This document shows, piece by piece, positions 27,337 through 34,827 of a DNA stretch of 64,000 nt. This DNA comes from Thermoguttaceae bacterium. GTDB taxonomy: Bacteria; Planctomycetota; Planctomycetia; Pirellulales; Thermoguttaceae. The first letter of the stretch is position 1, and each line of letters starts with the position of its first letter. Location: contig JAFRFG010000054.1 of NCBI GenBank assembly GCA_017434455.1, forward strand, positions 62,001 to 126,000, written 5' to 3'. The notes under the pieces are model-generated. The model searched no databases and was not told where the DNA came from. It saw only the letters and a list, made by a program, of their open reading frames with translations. The translations under genes were made by a program, and so were the position numbers.

Positions 27337-28473
27337 ATGACGAAGTTCCTCCTCAAACACTCCTGTTTGCTCGCGGCGATTTTCGCCGTCTGCGCCGCCG
27401 CGCTGTTTGCCGAAGATATCGACCTCACGCCGACCGTGGCCGACGGTACCGCCTGGTACGACGCCCAAGATTGGCCGGTCGAGAACAAAGCGTGGAACGA
27501 CACGGCGCGTTACTTCGCCCGTCTTCCCGGCCGCGCCGAAGGGGTTGTTACCGACAATGTCTGGTATATGTCGCAGTACAGCGCCGGGGAAGTGGTCCGC
27601 TTCCGGACCGACGCCCCCGCGATCCGGCTGAAGTTCCGTTTATTCAGCCCGAATCTGGCGCTGTACAATATGCCGGCTACCGGCTACAGCGGAATCGATC
27701 TTTACGCGCTGGATAAAAGTACTTCCGACAGCGGTACCTGGCGATGGGCCGCCTGCACACAGCCGAAAAACCAGGAGGACGACGTCGAGCTGATCGGCGG
27801 CATGGACCCGGCGATGCGGGATTACATGCTCTACCTTCCGGTCTATAATGGCGTCGACGCCCTTCAGATCGGTGTCCCCGAAGGAGCCGAGTTCCATGCG
27901 GTCCTCCCCAGAACGGAGAAACCGATCCTCTACTACGGGACCAGTATCACGAACGGCGGCTGCGCCTCCCGTCCGGGGAACACCTTCATCGCGATGCTCT
28001 CCCGCCGCCTGGATATCCCCGTTCTGAACCTCGGTTTCGGCGGTGCGGCCAAGATGGAACCGGAATTGGCCGAACTGTTCGCCGAGCTCGATCCGATTCT
28101 CTTTGTCCTCGACGCTTCGCCCAATATGGACGCCGCGCTGATCGACCAGCGGGGTGTCAACTTCGTTCAGATCCTTCGCGACAAACATCCCGATACCCCG
28201 ATTCTTCTGGTCGAAGACCGCATCTACCCCGATTCGTGGCTCATCCCCTCGAGGGCCGCGACCAACCGGACCAATGAAGAGGCGCTGCGCCGGGTTTACG
28301 ATCACTTCATCACCGCCGGCGATAAGAATATCTATTACCTCAGTGCCGAAAATCTCCTCGGGGAGAATATCGACAACGACTCGACGGTCGATTACTCACA
28401 CCCGAACGATCTGGGAATGTATCGGATGACCGACTCGCTCGAGAAGGTGATTCGCCCCATCCTCGGATTGTAA
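27337..28473 (+). CDS. Secreted SGNH-type esterase with GxDLY domain, paralogue 3 of 5
   Basis: A 378-residue copy starting MTKFLLKHSC at 27337, with an ACGAAAGG ribosome-binding site and a leader peptide ending LFAEDIDLTP. It is among the more divergent copies. It has GYSGIDLYALDKSTSD in the sandwich domain, NLGFGGAAKM at block II, and DYSH in place of DSSH at block V. The Asp and His are kept, as is YGTSITNGGC at block I. Substitutions near the catalytic cleft suggest a somewhat different substrate, but this is inference. Confidence 0.85.
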   Translation: MTKFLLKHSCLLAAIFAVCAAALFAEDIDLTPTVADGTAWYDAQDWPVENKAWNDTARYFARLPGRAEGVVTDNVWYMSQYSAGEVVRFRTDAPAIRLKFRLFSPNLALYNMPATGYSGIDLYALDKSTSDSGTWRWAACTQPKNQEDDVELIGGMDPAMRDYMLYLPVYNGVDALQIGVPEGAEFHAVLPRTEKPILYYGTSITNGGCASRPGNTFIAMLSRRLDIPVLNLGFGGAAKMEPELAELFAELDPILFVLDASPNMDAALIDQRGVNFVQILRDKHPDTPILLVEDRIYPDSWLIPSRAATNRTNEEALRRVYDHFITAGDKNIYYLSAENLLGENIDNDSTVDYSHPNDLGMYRMTDSLEKVIRPILGL

Positions 28474-28567
28474 CTTCCCCTTCCCCGCGAACCTTTACCC
28501 CCCCAAAAAAGAACACGAACAGACATGATTCCCCCCGGTGTCTGTTTTTCACGAAAGGTTGTTCGCC

Positions 28568-29707
28568 ATGTCTAAGTTCCCCTTCAAACGCTGCTGTTTG
28601 CTCGCGGCGGTTTTCGCCGCCTGCGCCGCCGCGCCGCTGTTAGCCGAAGATATCGACGTTACGCCGACGATCAGCGACGGCATCGCCTGGTACAACGCCC
28701 AAAACTGGCCGGTCGAAAACAAGGCGTGGAACGACACGGCGCGTTACTTCGCCCGTCTTCCCGGCCGCGCCGAGGGGGTCGTTACCGGCAGTGTCTGGAA
28801 TCTGGCGCAGAAGAGCGCCGGTGAGCTGGTCCGTTTCCGGACCGACGCCCCCGCGATCCGAGTGAAGTTCCGCCTGTACGGCGCTCAGCTGGCGATCCCC
28901 CTGATGCCGGCCACCGGCTACAGCGGCCTGGACCTCTACGCGCTGGACAAAAATCATTCAGATAGCGGCACCTGGCGATGGGCCGCCTGCACCCAGCCGA
29001 AAAGCCAGGAAGACAATGTCGAGCTGATCGGCGGCATGGACCCGGTGATGCGGGATTACATGCTCTACCTTCCGCTCTACAACGGGGTGGACGCCCTGGA
29101 GATCGGGGTTCCCGAAGGAGCCGAATTCCACGCGGTTCTCCCCAGAACCCAGCGGCCGATTCTCTACTACGGGACCAGCATCACGAACGGCGGCTGTGTC
29201 TCCCGTCCGGGGAACACCTTCACCGCGATGCTCTCGCGCCGTCTGGATATTCCCGTTCTGAACCTCGGTTTCGCCGGTTCGGCCAGGATGGAACCAGAGC
29301 TTGGTGCGTTGTTCGCCGAGCTCGATCCGGTTCTCTTTGTCATCGACGCCCTGCCGAATATGGACGCCAAGCTGATCGACGAAAGGGGGATCAACTTTGT
29401 CCAAATCCTTCGTGACAAACATCCCGATACCCCAATTCTTCTGGTGGAAGACCGCGTCTACTCCAATTCGTGGATCATCCCCTCGAAAGCCGAAAGGAAT
29501 CGAACCAGCGCGGAGGCGCTGCGCCGGGTTTATGACCACTTCATCGCCGCCGGCGATAAGAACATCTACTACCTCGGCGCCGAAAACCTCCTCGGGGAGA
29601 ATATCGACAACGACTCGACGATGGATTCCTCGCACCCGAACGATCTGGGAATGTACCGCATGACCGACGCGCTCGAGCGGGCGATCCGTCCCATTCTCGG
29701 AATGTAG
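28568..29707 (+). CDS. Secreted SGNH-type esterase with GxDLY domain, paralogue 4 of 5
   Basis: A 379-residue copy from the ATG at 28568 (MSKFPFKRCC), ribosome-binding site ACGAAAGG. Block I is YGTSITNGGCVS, block II NLGFAGSARM, block III DALPNM (Ser replaced by Leu beside the conserved Asn) and block V DSSH. The signal peptide ends in APLLAEDIDVTP. The beta-sandwich motif is GYSGLDLYAL as in copy 3, and the next four residues are DKNH instead of DKND. It is likely active. Confidence 0.85.
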   Translation: MSKFPFKRCCLLAAVFAACAAAPLLAEDIDVTPTISDGIAWYNAQNWPVENKAWNDTARYFARLPGRAEGVVTGSVWNLAQKSAGELVRFRTDAPAIRVKFRLYGAQLAIPLMPATGYSGLDLYALDKNHSDSGTWRWAACTQPKSQEDNVELIGGMDPVMRDYMLYLPLYNGVDALEIGVPEGAEFHAVLPRTQRPILYYGTSITNGGCVSRPGNTFTAMLSRRLDIPVLNLGFAGSARMEPELGALFAELDPVLFVIDALPNMDAKLIDERGINFVQILRDKHPDTPILLVEDRVYSNSWIIPSKAERNRTSAEALRRVYDHFIAAGDKNIYYLGAENLLGENIDNDSTMDSSHPNDLGMYRMTDALERAIRPILGM

Positions 29708-29809
29708 CCCACTGTCCCCGCGGCACGCCCGCGAACCTTTATCCCCAAAAAGAACCCGAACCGACATTATTCCCTCTAGCGCCTGTTTTTCACGAAAGGT
29801 TTTTTCGCC

Positions 29810-30946
29810 ATGCAAAAGATTCTCCCCCAGTGCCGCTGCCTGATCGCGGCGTTTTTCGCCGCCTGTGCCGCCGCGCTGTTTGCCGAAGATGTCGACGTCA
29901 CGCCGACGGTCGCCGATGGGATCGCCTGGTACGACGCCCAAAACTGGCCGGTCGAAAATAAAGCGTGGAACGATACGGCGCGTTACTTCGCCCGTCTTCC
30001 CGGCCGCGCCGAGGGGGTCGTCACCGGCAGTGTCTGGAACCTCTCGCAACACAGCGCCGGGGAACTTGTCCGTTTCCGAACCAATGCCCCCGCGATCCGG
30101 CTGAAATACCGTCTGCTCAACGCTCAGCTCGATTTTCCCCACATGCCGGCTACCGGCGTCAGCGGCCTGGACCTCTACGCGCTGGACAAAAATGATTCCG
30201 ACAGTGGTACCTGGAAATGGGCCGCCTGCACGCAGCCGAAAAGCCAGGAAGACAATGTCGAGCTGATCGGCGGTATGGACCCGGTGATGCGGGACTACAT
30301 GCTCTACCTTCCGCTCTACAACGGGGTGGACGCCCTTCAGATCGGTGTCCCCGAAGGGGCTGAATTCCACGCGGTTCTCCCCAGGACGGACCGGCCGATT
30401 CTCTACTACGGAACCAGTATCGCCCACGGCGGCTGCGCCTCCCGTCCGGGGAATGCCTATACCGCGATGCTCTCGCGCCGCCTGGATATCCCCGTTCTGA
30501 ACCTCGGTTTCTCCGGTTCGGCCCAGATGGAACCGGAATTGGCCGAGCTGTTCGCCGAGCTCGATCCGGTTCTCTTCGTCCTCGACGCCTCGCCCAATAT
30601 GGGTCCCGATCTGATCAACGCGCGGGCCGCCCATTTCGTTCAGATCCTTCGCGACAAGCATCCCGATACCCCGATCCTTCTGGTGGCGGACCGTATCTAC
30701 TCCAATTCGTGGATCATCCCGTGGAAAGCCGAAAGCAACCGGGCCAATGAAGCGGCGGTTCGCGGCGTCTATGATCAATTTATTGCCGCCGGCGATAAGA
30801 ATATCTACTTCCTAACCGCCGAAAACCTCATCGGCGACGATATCGACAAAGACTCGACGATGGATTCCTCGCACCTGAACGATCTGGGGATGTACCGCAT
30901 GACCGACTCGCTCGAGCGGGTGATCCGTCCCATTCTTGGGAAGTGA
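29810..30946 (+). CDS. Secreted SGNH-type esterase with GxDLY domain, paralogue 5 of 5
   Basis: A 378-residue copy, the last of the array, from the ATG at 29810 (MQKILPQCRC). Blocks are YGTSIAHGGCAS, NLGFSGSAQM, DASPNM and DSSH, all intact. The helix after block III differs most (GPDLINARAAHFVQIL, then LLVADRIYSNSW), and one segment of the sandwich domain reads LLNAQLDFPHMPATG. Block I matches copy 1 rather than the neighbouring copy 4, a mosaic that fits gene conversion. The dus gene follows after 52 nt. Confidence 0.85.
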   Translation: MQKILPQCRCLIAAFFAACAAALFAEDVDVTPTVADGIAWYDAQNWPVENKAWNDTARYFARLPGRAEGVVTGSVWNLSQHSAGELVRFRTNAPAIRLKYRLLNAQLDFPHMPATGVSGLDLYALDKNDSDSGTWKWAACTQPKSQEDNVELIGGMDPVMRDYMLYLPLYNGVDALQIGVPEGAEFHAVLPRTDRPILYYGTSIAHGGCASRPGNAYTAMLSRRLDIPVLNLGFSGSAQMEPELAELFAELDPVLFVLDASPNMGPDLINARAAHFVQILRDKHPDTPILLVADRIYSNSWIIPWKAESNRANEAAVRGVYDQFIAAGDKNIYFLTAENLIGDDIDKDSTMDSSHLNDLGMYRMTDSLERVIRPILGK

Positions 30947-30998
30947 CCGCGCGGATCGATCCCCCAATCGTTTTTAGCCCCCAAAGCCCCCGCCCGCG

Positions 30999-32033
30999 AT
31001 GAAAGAAGCGTTTCAAATAGGGCCGGTAACGGTCCGGCCGCCGTTTCTCTCCGCGCCGATGGCCGGATTCACCAACGGGGCCTTTCGTTCGATACTGCGC
31101 CACTTCGGCGGGGTGGGGCTGATCGCAACCGAGATGATCTCCGCCCGCGCGTTCGTTCATCGCAGCGCCGCGGGCCAATCGCACCCCGACCGGCTCTGGG
31201 GGGTCGCCGAAGAGCCGGCCCCCCTGTCGGTTCAGATTTGGGACAACCAGCCCGAGACCCTCGCCGAGACCGCCAGCCGTATCGCCCGGGAGTATCATCC
31301 CGCGGTCATCGATCTAAACTTCGGCTGTCCGGCCCCTAAGATCGCTCGCAACAGCGCCTCGGGTTCGGCTCTTTTGCGCGATCCGCAAAAGGTGGGAGAC
31401 ATCGTCGCGATGGTCGCCTCGGTCACCGAGGGGCTCCCCGTCACCGCGAAAATCCGCCTGGGACTTACCGCCGACACCATCAACGCCGTCGATGTCGCCC
31501 AGGCGGTCGAGGCCGCCGGCGGCAAGGCGCTGACCGTGCACGGGAGAACCGCCGCGCAGATGTACCGGGGCCAGGCCGATTGGGAAGAGATCGGTAAAAT
31601 ACGCCCCTATCTCAAGGCGATCCCCCTGATCGGGAACGGTGATATCCGCGCTCCGGAAACCGCCGTGGCGCGCCTGCGCGACACAGCGGTCGACGGGGTG
31701 ATGATCGGCCGCGCGGCGCTGAGCCATCCATGGATATTCTCTCAAGCCGCGGCGCTTCTGCGCGGCGAGCCCCTTCCCCCTGCCCCCGACCGGCGGGAAG
31801 AACGGGAGCTGATCATCGGCCATTACCAACTCATCTGCCAACGTTTCGGACCCGTCAAAGGGACGATTCTTATGCGCAAGTACGCCGCCGAATGGTCTCG
31901 AGGCCGTGATCGCGGCAAACTCTTCCGAGTCGCCGCTTCCGGCGCGAGCACCCCCGAGGAATTCCTCGAGGCGATCGATCAGTTCTTCGACGGCGACGTA
32001 CCTTCCGCCGCCGAGGCGGATAAACAAGAGTGA
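30999..32033 (+). CDS. dusB: tRNA-dihydrouridine synthase (DusB-like)
   Basis: A 344-residue FMN enzyme that reduces uridines in the tRNA D-loop or other sites. The N-terminal TIM barrel starts with FLSAPMAGFTNGAFR, and the catalytic Cys lies in NFGCPAPKIARNSASGSALL. The FMN-binding GNGDIRAPETAV and the C-terminal helical domain (LICQRFGPVKGTILMRKYA) are present. It is 52 nt after the esterase array and may share its transcript. Its 3' end is followed by a fragment of an MBOAT gene on the other strand. Confidence 0.9.
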   Translation: MKEAFQIGPVTVRPPFLSAPMAGFTNGAFRSILRHFGGVGLIATEMISARAFVHRSAAGQSHPDRLWGVAEEPAPLSVQIWDNQPETLAETASRIAREYHPAVIDLNFGCPAPKIARNSASGSALLRDPQKVGDIVAMVASVTEGLPVTAKIRLGLTADTINAVDVAQAVEAAGGKALTVHGRTAAQMYRGQADWEEIGKIRPYLKAIPLIGNGDIRAPETAVARLRDTAVDGVMIGRAALSHPWIFSQAAALLRGEPLPPAPDRREERELIIGHYQLICQRFGPVKGTILMRKYAAEWSRGRDRGKLFRVAASGASTPEEFLEAIDQFFDGDVPSAAEADKQE

Positions 32034-32101
32034 TTCAAGATCTCTCCGGCCAAATAGCGGCTGTAGAATTGCGCGCCGATCCCGGAAAGATGGTGGTCGT
32101 C

Positions 32102-32203
32102 GACGAACAGCAGCAGGAGGTTCTGCCAGCGCCGGGCGAGGCAATAGTAGAGAGACAGAACAATCAGGAGAAAGACCGGAAACGTAACGGAATTAAACAG
32201 CAT
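32102..32203 (-). pseudogene. N-terminal remnant of an MBOAT (AlgI-like) acyltransferase
   Basis: From an ATG at 32203 the first 33-34 residues (MLFNSVTFPVFLLIVLSLYY, then CLARRWQNLLLLFV) match the start of AlgI-like membrane O-acyltransferases. The similarity stops abruptly and the frame runs to a stop at 31979 within dus on the other strand, with a sequence that does not fit the family. Intact relatives are about 460-500 residues long. This looks like a decayed or truncated copy. An alternative is chance similarity over a short membrane segment. Confidence 0.5.
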
Positions 32204-32263
32204 AACGTTCGATCACGCTCCCGACTGTAACTGTCAACTTCAAAATGCGCCTTTGCCCGTAAG

Positions 32264-33688
32264 TTATTCCCACGCCCCGCCTTCGGTGAGCCACTGATGG
32301 ATATCTTTCGACGCCTCGCGGCCGGCTCCCATGGCCAGGATGACCGTGGCCGCGCCGGTGACGATATCCCCGCCGGCCCACACGCCGGGGCGGCTGGTTC
32401 GGCCGGCGCCGTGCGAAACGATGTATCCGCGCGAGGTCAGACCGAGGTTAGGGGTATGTCCGGTGAGAACCGGATTGGCCCGGGTTCCCGTGGCGATGAG
32501 GACCAGGTCGGTCGGGATCTCGTACTCGGAGTCGGCAATCGGGATGGGACGGCGGCGCCCCGAAGCGTCGGGTTCGCCGAGTTCCATCTTCTGGACGGTC
32601 ATCGCGCGGACCTTCCCCTGATCGTCGCCATGGAAGGCGACCGGATTGGTCAGAAGCTGGAAGCAAACCCCCTCCTCTTTGGCGTGATGAACCTCTTCGG
32701 CACGGGCGGGGAGCTCCGACTCACTGCGGCGATAGACGATGGTGACCGTCTCGGCGCCTAGGCGCATCGCGCTGCGGGCCGCGTCCATGGCGACATTTCC
32801 CCCGCCGACGACACAGACATTTTTTCCCCGGATGATCGGGGTATCGTACTCGGGGAAGAGGTACGCTTTCATCAGGTTTGAACGGGTCAGGTACTCGTTG
32901 GCCGAGCAGATATTGCCGAGGTCCTCGCCGGGAACACCGAGAAACATCGGCAGACCGGCGCCGACGCCGATAAAGACCGCCGAATACCCCTCGTCTTGGA
33001 GAAGTTCGTCAACCGTCACGGTCTTGCCGACGAGGGTATTGCACTCGATCTGAACCCCCATTTTCCGGAGGTTTTCGATCTCGGCCTCGACGATCGCCTT
33101 GGGGAGCCGGAACTCGGGGATGCCGTAGCTCAAGACGCCGCCCGGCTTGTGGAACGCTTCGAAGATGGTCACTGCGTAGCCGAGACGGACCAAGTCGCCG
33201 GCGACGGTCAGACCGGAGGGCCCCGCGCCGATCACGGCGACTTTCTTGCCGTTGGACTGGGGAAGAGCGCTCTTGTCGGAGGCGTCCTCCCCGGCGGCGG
33301 CGTGCTGACGCTCATAATCGGCGGCGAAGCGCTCACAGCGGCCGATCGCCACCGGCTCGGACTTGCGGCCGAGAATGCACTTTCCCTCACACTGATTCTC
33401 TTGGGGACAGACCCGCCCGCAGATCGCCGGAAGGGCGTTAGTCTCTTTGATCTTCGCGGCGGCGGCTAAGAAGTCCCCTTCGGCGATCAGCGCCAGGAAC
33501 TCGGGGATCTTCACCCCAACGGGGCAGCCGGTGCGGCACATGGGGGTTTTGCACTTCAGGCAGCGGGACGCCTCGCGGCGAGCCATCTCCTCGGTGTATC
33601 CAAGGGGAACCTCGAGAAAATTCCGGGCCCGAACCTTGGGGTCCTGCTCTGGCATGGGGGTCCGACCGGGACGATTGGGATTCGACAT
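32264..33688 (-). CDS. nfnB: NfnB-like subunit: NADPH-ferredoxin oxidoreductase/GltD family
   Basis: A 474-residue protein from the ATG at 33688; the longer frame overlaps nfnA. It has an N-terminal ferredoxin-like domain with cysteine groups CLKCKTPMCRTGCPV and CGRVCPQENQCEGKC, an FAD-binding GAGPSGLTVAGDL, an NADPH-binding GGGNVAMDAARSAMRLG, and the C-terminal GDIVTGAATVILAMGAGR. GltD, the glutamate synthase small subunit, has the same fold. The decision for NfnB rests on the immediately upstream NfnA-like gene and on the absence of gltB here. NfnAB couples NADH, ferredoxin and NADP by electron bifurcation. Confidence 0.8.
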   Translation of the reverse strand: MSNPNRPGRTPMPEQDPKVRARNFLEVPLGYTEEMARREASRCLKCKTPMCRTGCPVGVKIPEFLALIAEGDFLAAAAKIKETNALPAICGRVCPQENQCEGKCILGRKSEPVAIGRCERFAADYERQHAAAGEDASDKSALPQSNGKKVAVIGAGPSGLTVAGDLVRLGYAVTIFEAFHKPGGVLSYGIPEFRLPKAIVEAEIENLRKMGVQIECNTLVGKTVTVDELLQDEGYSAVFIGVGAGLPMFLGVPGEDLGNICSANEYLTRSNLMKAYLFPEYDTPIIRGKNVCVVGGGNVAMDAARSAMRLGAETVTIVYRRSESELPARAEEVHHAKEEGVCFQLLTNPVAFHGDDQGKVRAMTVQKMELGEPDASGRRRPIPIADSEYEIPTDLVLIATGTRANPVLTGHTPNLGLTSRGYIVSHGAGRTSRPGVWAGGDIVTGAATVILAMGAGREASKDIHQWLTEGGAWE

Positions 33689-33747
33689 ATTCTTGATCTT
33701 CTTGAGGTTTGGTGATGTTTCAGTGGATGGAAAGGCCGTTTGCGGAA

Positions 33748-34590
33748 CTATCGGGCCGGCCGGCCGGTCTGCAGCTCGACATAGCGATCCAGCGAGCATT
33801 TCTCCTGCTCGCAGTAGGTCTTTTGACGCGACAGGAGAAGCCCCCAGTCGACCGCCAGAGCGTCGAACTCCGGTCCATCGACACAGGTAAACTTCGTCTG
33901 ATCGCCGACCCGGACGCGGCACCCGCCGCACATCCCCGTCCCGTCGATCATAATCGAGTTGAGCGAGGCGATGGTTTTAACACCGAACGGCTGACAGGTC
34001 AGCGCGCAGAATTTCATCATGATCGCCGGGCCGATCGTCCAGACGGCGTCGACGCCCCCGGCTTCGAGGAGCTCTTTGAGCGGTTCGGTCACCAGCCCCT
34101 TGCGGCCGAAGGAACCGTCGTCGGTCATCACGATATGCTGATCACTGACCGACGCGAGACGGTCGGTCCAAAAGAGAAGGTCTTTCCCGCGGGAGCCCTG
34201 GATACTGACGACACGGTTCCCCGCGGCGCGCAGAGCGCGGGCGATCGGGTAGATCGGCGCGGTGCCGACACCACCGGCGACCATCACCACCGTTCCGAAT
34301 TTTTCGATCTCGGAGGGCTGCCCCAGGGGACCGATCATCGCGAAAAGAGAATCCCCGGGGCGAAGAGCGGCCATCTTGCGGGTGGTGGTTCCCACCGCCA
34401 TGTAGACCATCGTCACCGTCCCTTTTTCGGCGTCAAAGTCGGCAATGGTCAGTGGGATGCGCTCCCCATGATCATCGATCATCACGATGACAAACTGCCC
34501 CGGGCGGGCCTTGGCGGCCAAGCGCCGGTTTTCAACCGTCATTTCGTAGATCGACGCAACCAGCTGTTTCGTATCGAGAATCGGAATCAT
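33748..34590 (-). CDS. nfnA: NfnA-like FAD/NAD-binding subunit with 2Fe-2S cluster
   Basis: A 280-residue protein from the ATG at 34590, preceded by AAGGGAGTGACC. FAD-binding barrel parts include ARPGQFVIVMIDDHGERIP. The NAD-binding part is VVMVAGGVGTAPIYPIARAL, and the C-terminal 2Fe-2S cluster site is GTGMCGGCRVRVGDQTKFTC. This is the SudA/NfnA architecture, related to dihydroorotate dehydrogenase electron-transfer subunit. Together with nfnB (59 nt downstream) it should form the NADH-dependent reduced ferredoxin:NADP+ oxidoreductase, typical of anaerobes. Confidence 0.83.
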   Translation of the reverse strand: MIPILDTKQLVASIYEMTVENRRLAAKARPGQFVIVMIDDHGERIPLTIADFDAEKGTVTMVYMAVGTTTRKMAALRPGDSLFAMIGPLGQPSEIEKFGTVVMVAGGVGTAPIYPIARALRAAGNRVVSIQGSRGKDLLFWTDRLASVSDQHIVMTDDGSFGRKGLVTEPLKELLEAGGVDAVWTIGPAIMMKFCALTCQPFGVKTIASLNSIMIDGTGMCGGCRVRVGDQTKFTCVDGPEFDALAVDWGLLLSRQKTYCEQEKCSLDRYVELQTGRPAR

Positions 34591-34693
34591 GGTCACTCCC
34601 TTAAAGGCAATTCTCTTTGGGTCGCTTTTTTGCCAAGCCAACACCGCTTAAGCGGCGGTTTTCAAGTCCCCCGCACCCGATGATAACCCCACA

Positions 34694-34702
34694 AGTATAG
34701 CA
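34694..34702 (-). promoter_or_regulatory. Extended -10 promoter candidate for nfnAB
   Basis: On the minus strand TGCTATACT forms an extended -10 element. The -35 region is poor. It lies about 100 nt before the nfnA ATG. Confidence 0.35.
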
Positions 34703-34740
34703 CAATCAATGAAGGGAAAAAGTCCCTTAATTCCCCCGGG

Positions 34741-34772
34741 GAAAAAAGAAAGGCGCCGAAAAAAACGGCGCC
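34741..34772 (-). terminator. Terminator of the TPR-protein gene
   Basis: GGCGCCG (34752-34758) pairs with CGGCGCC (34766-34772) over a seven-base loop. On the minus strand it is followed by TTTCTTTTTTC. It lies 55 nt beyond the TPR gene stop. Confidence 0.8.
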
Positions 34773-34827
34773 CGCGATTCGCTCCAAGGGGAACGGATCG
34801 GTTTTTTCGAAACCGAATCGGCATAAT

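Noticed and set aside
28958-30778. 606-codon minus-strand frame opposite the esterase array
   Set aside because: It spans two tandem copies and merely mirrors their repeated coding sequence.
24820-30946. Repeats in the esterase array as a CRISPR or other repeat array
   Set aside because: The repeated units are whole genes of about 1.2 kb with open frames, not short spaced repeats.
32264-33688. Calling the gene glutamate synthase small subunit (gltD)
   Set aside because: No gltB nearby, and an NfnA-type partner is immediately upstream. GltD is kept only as an alternative.
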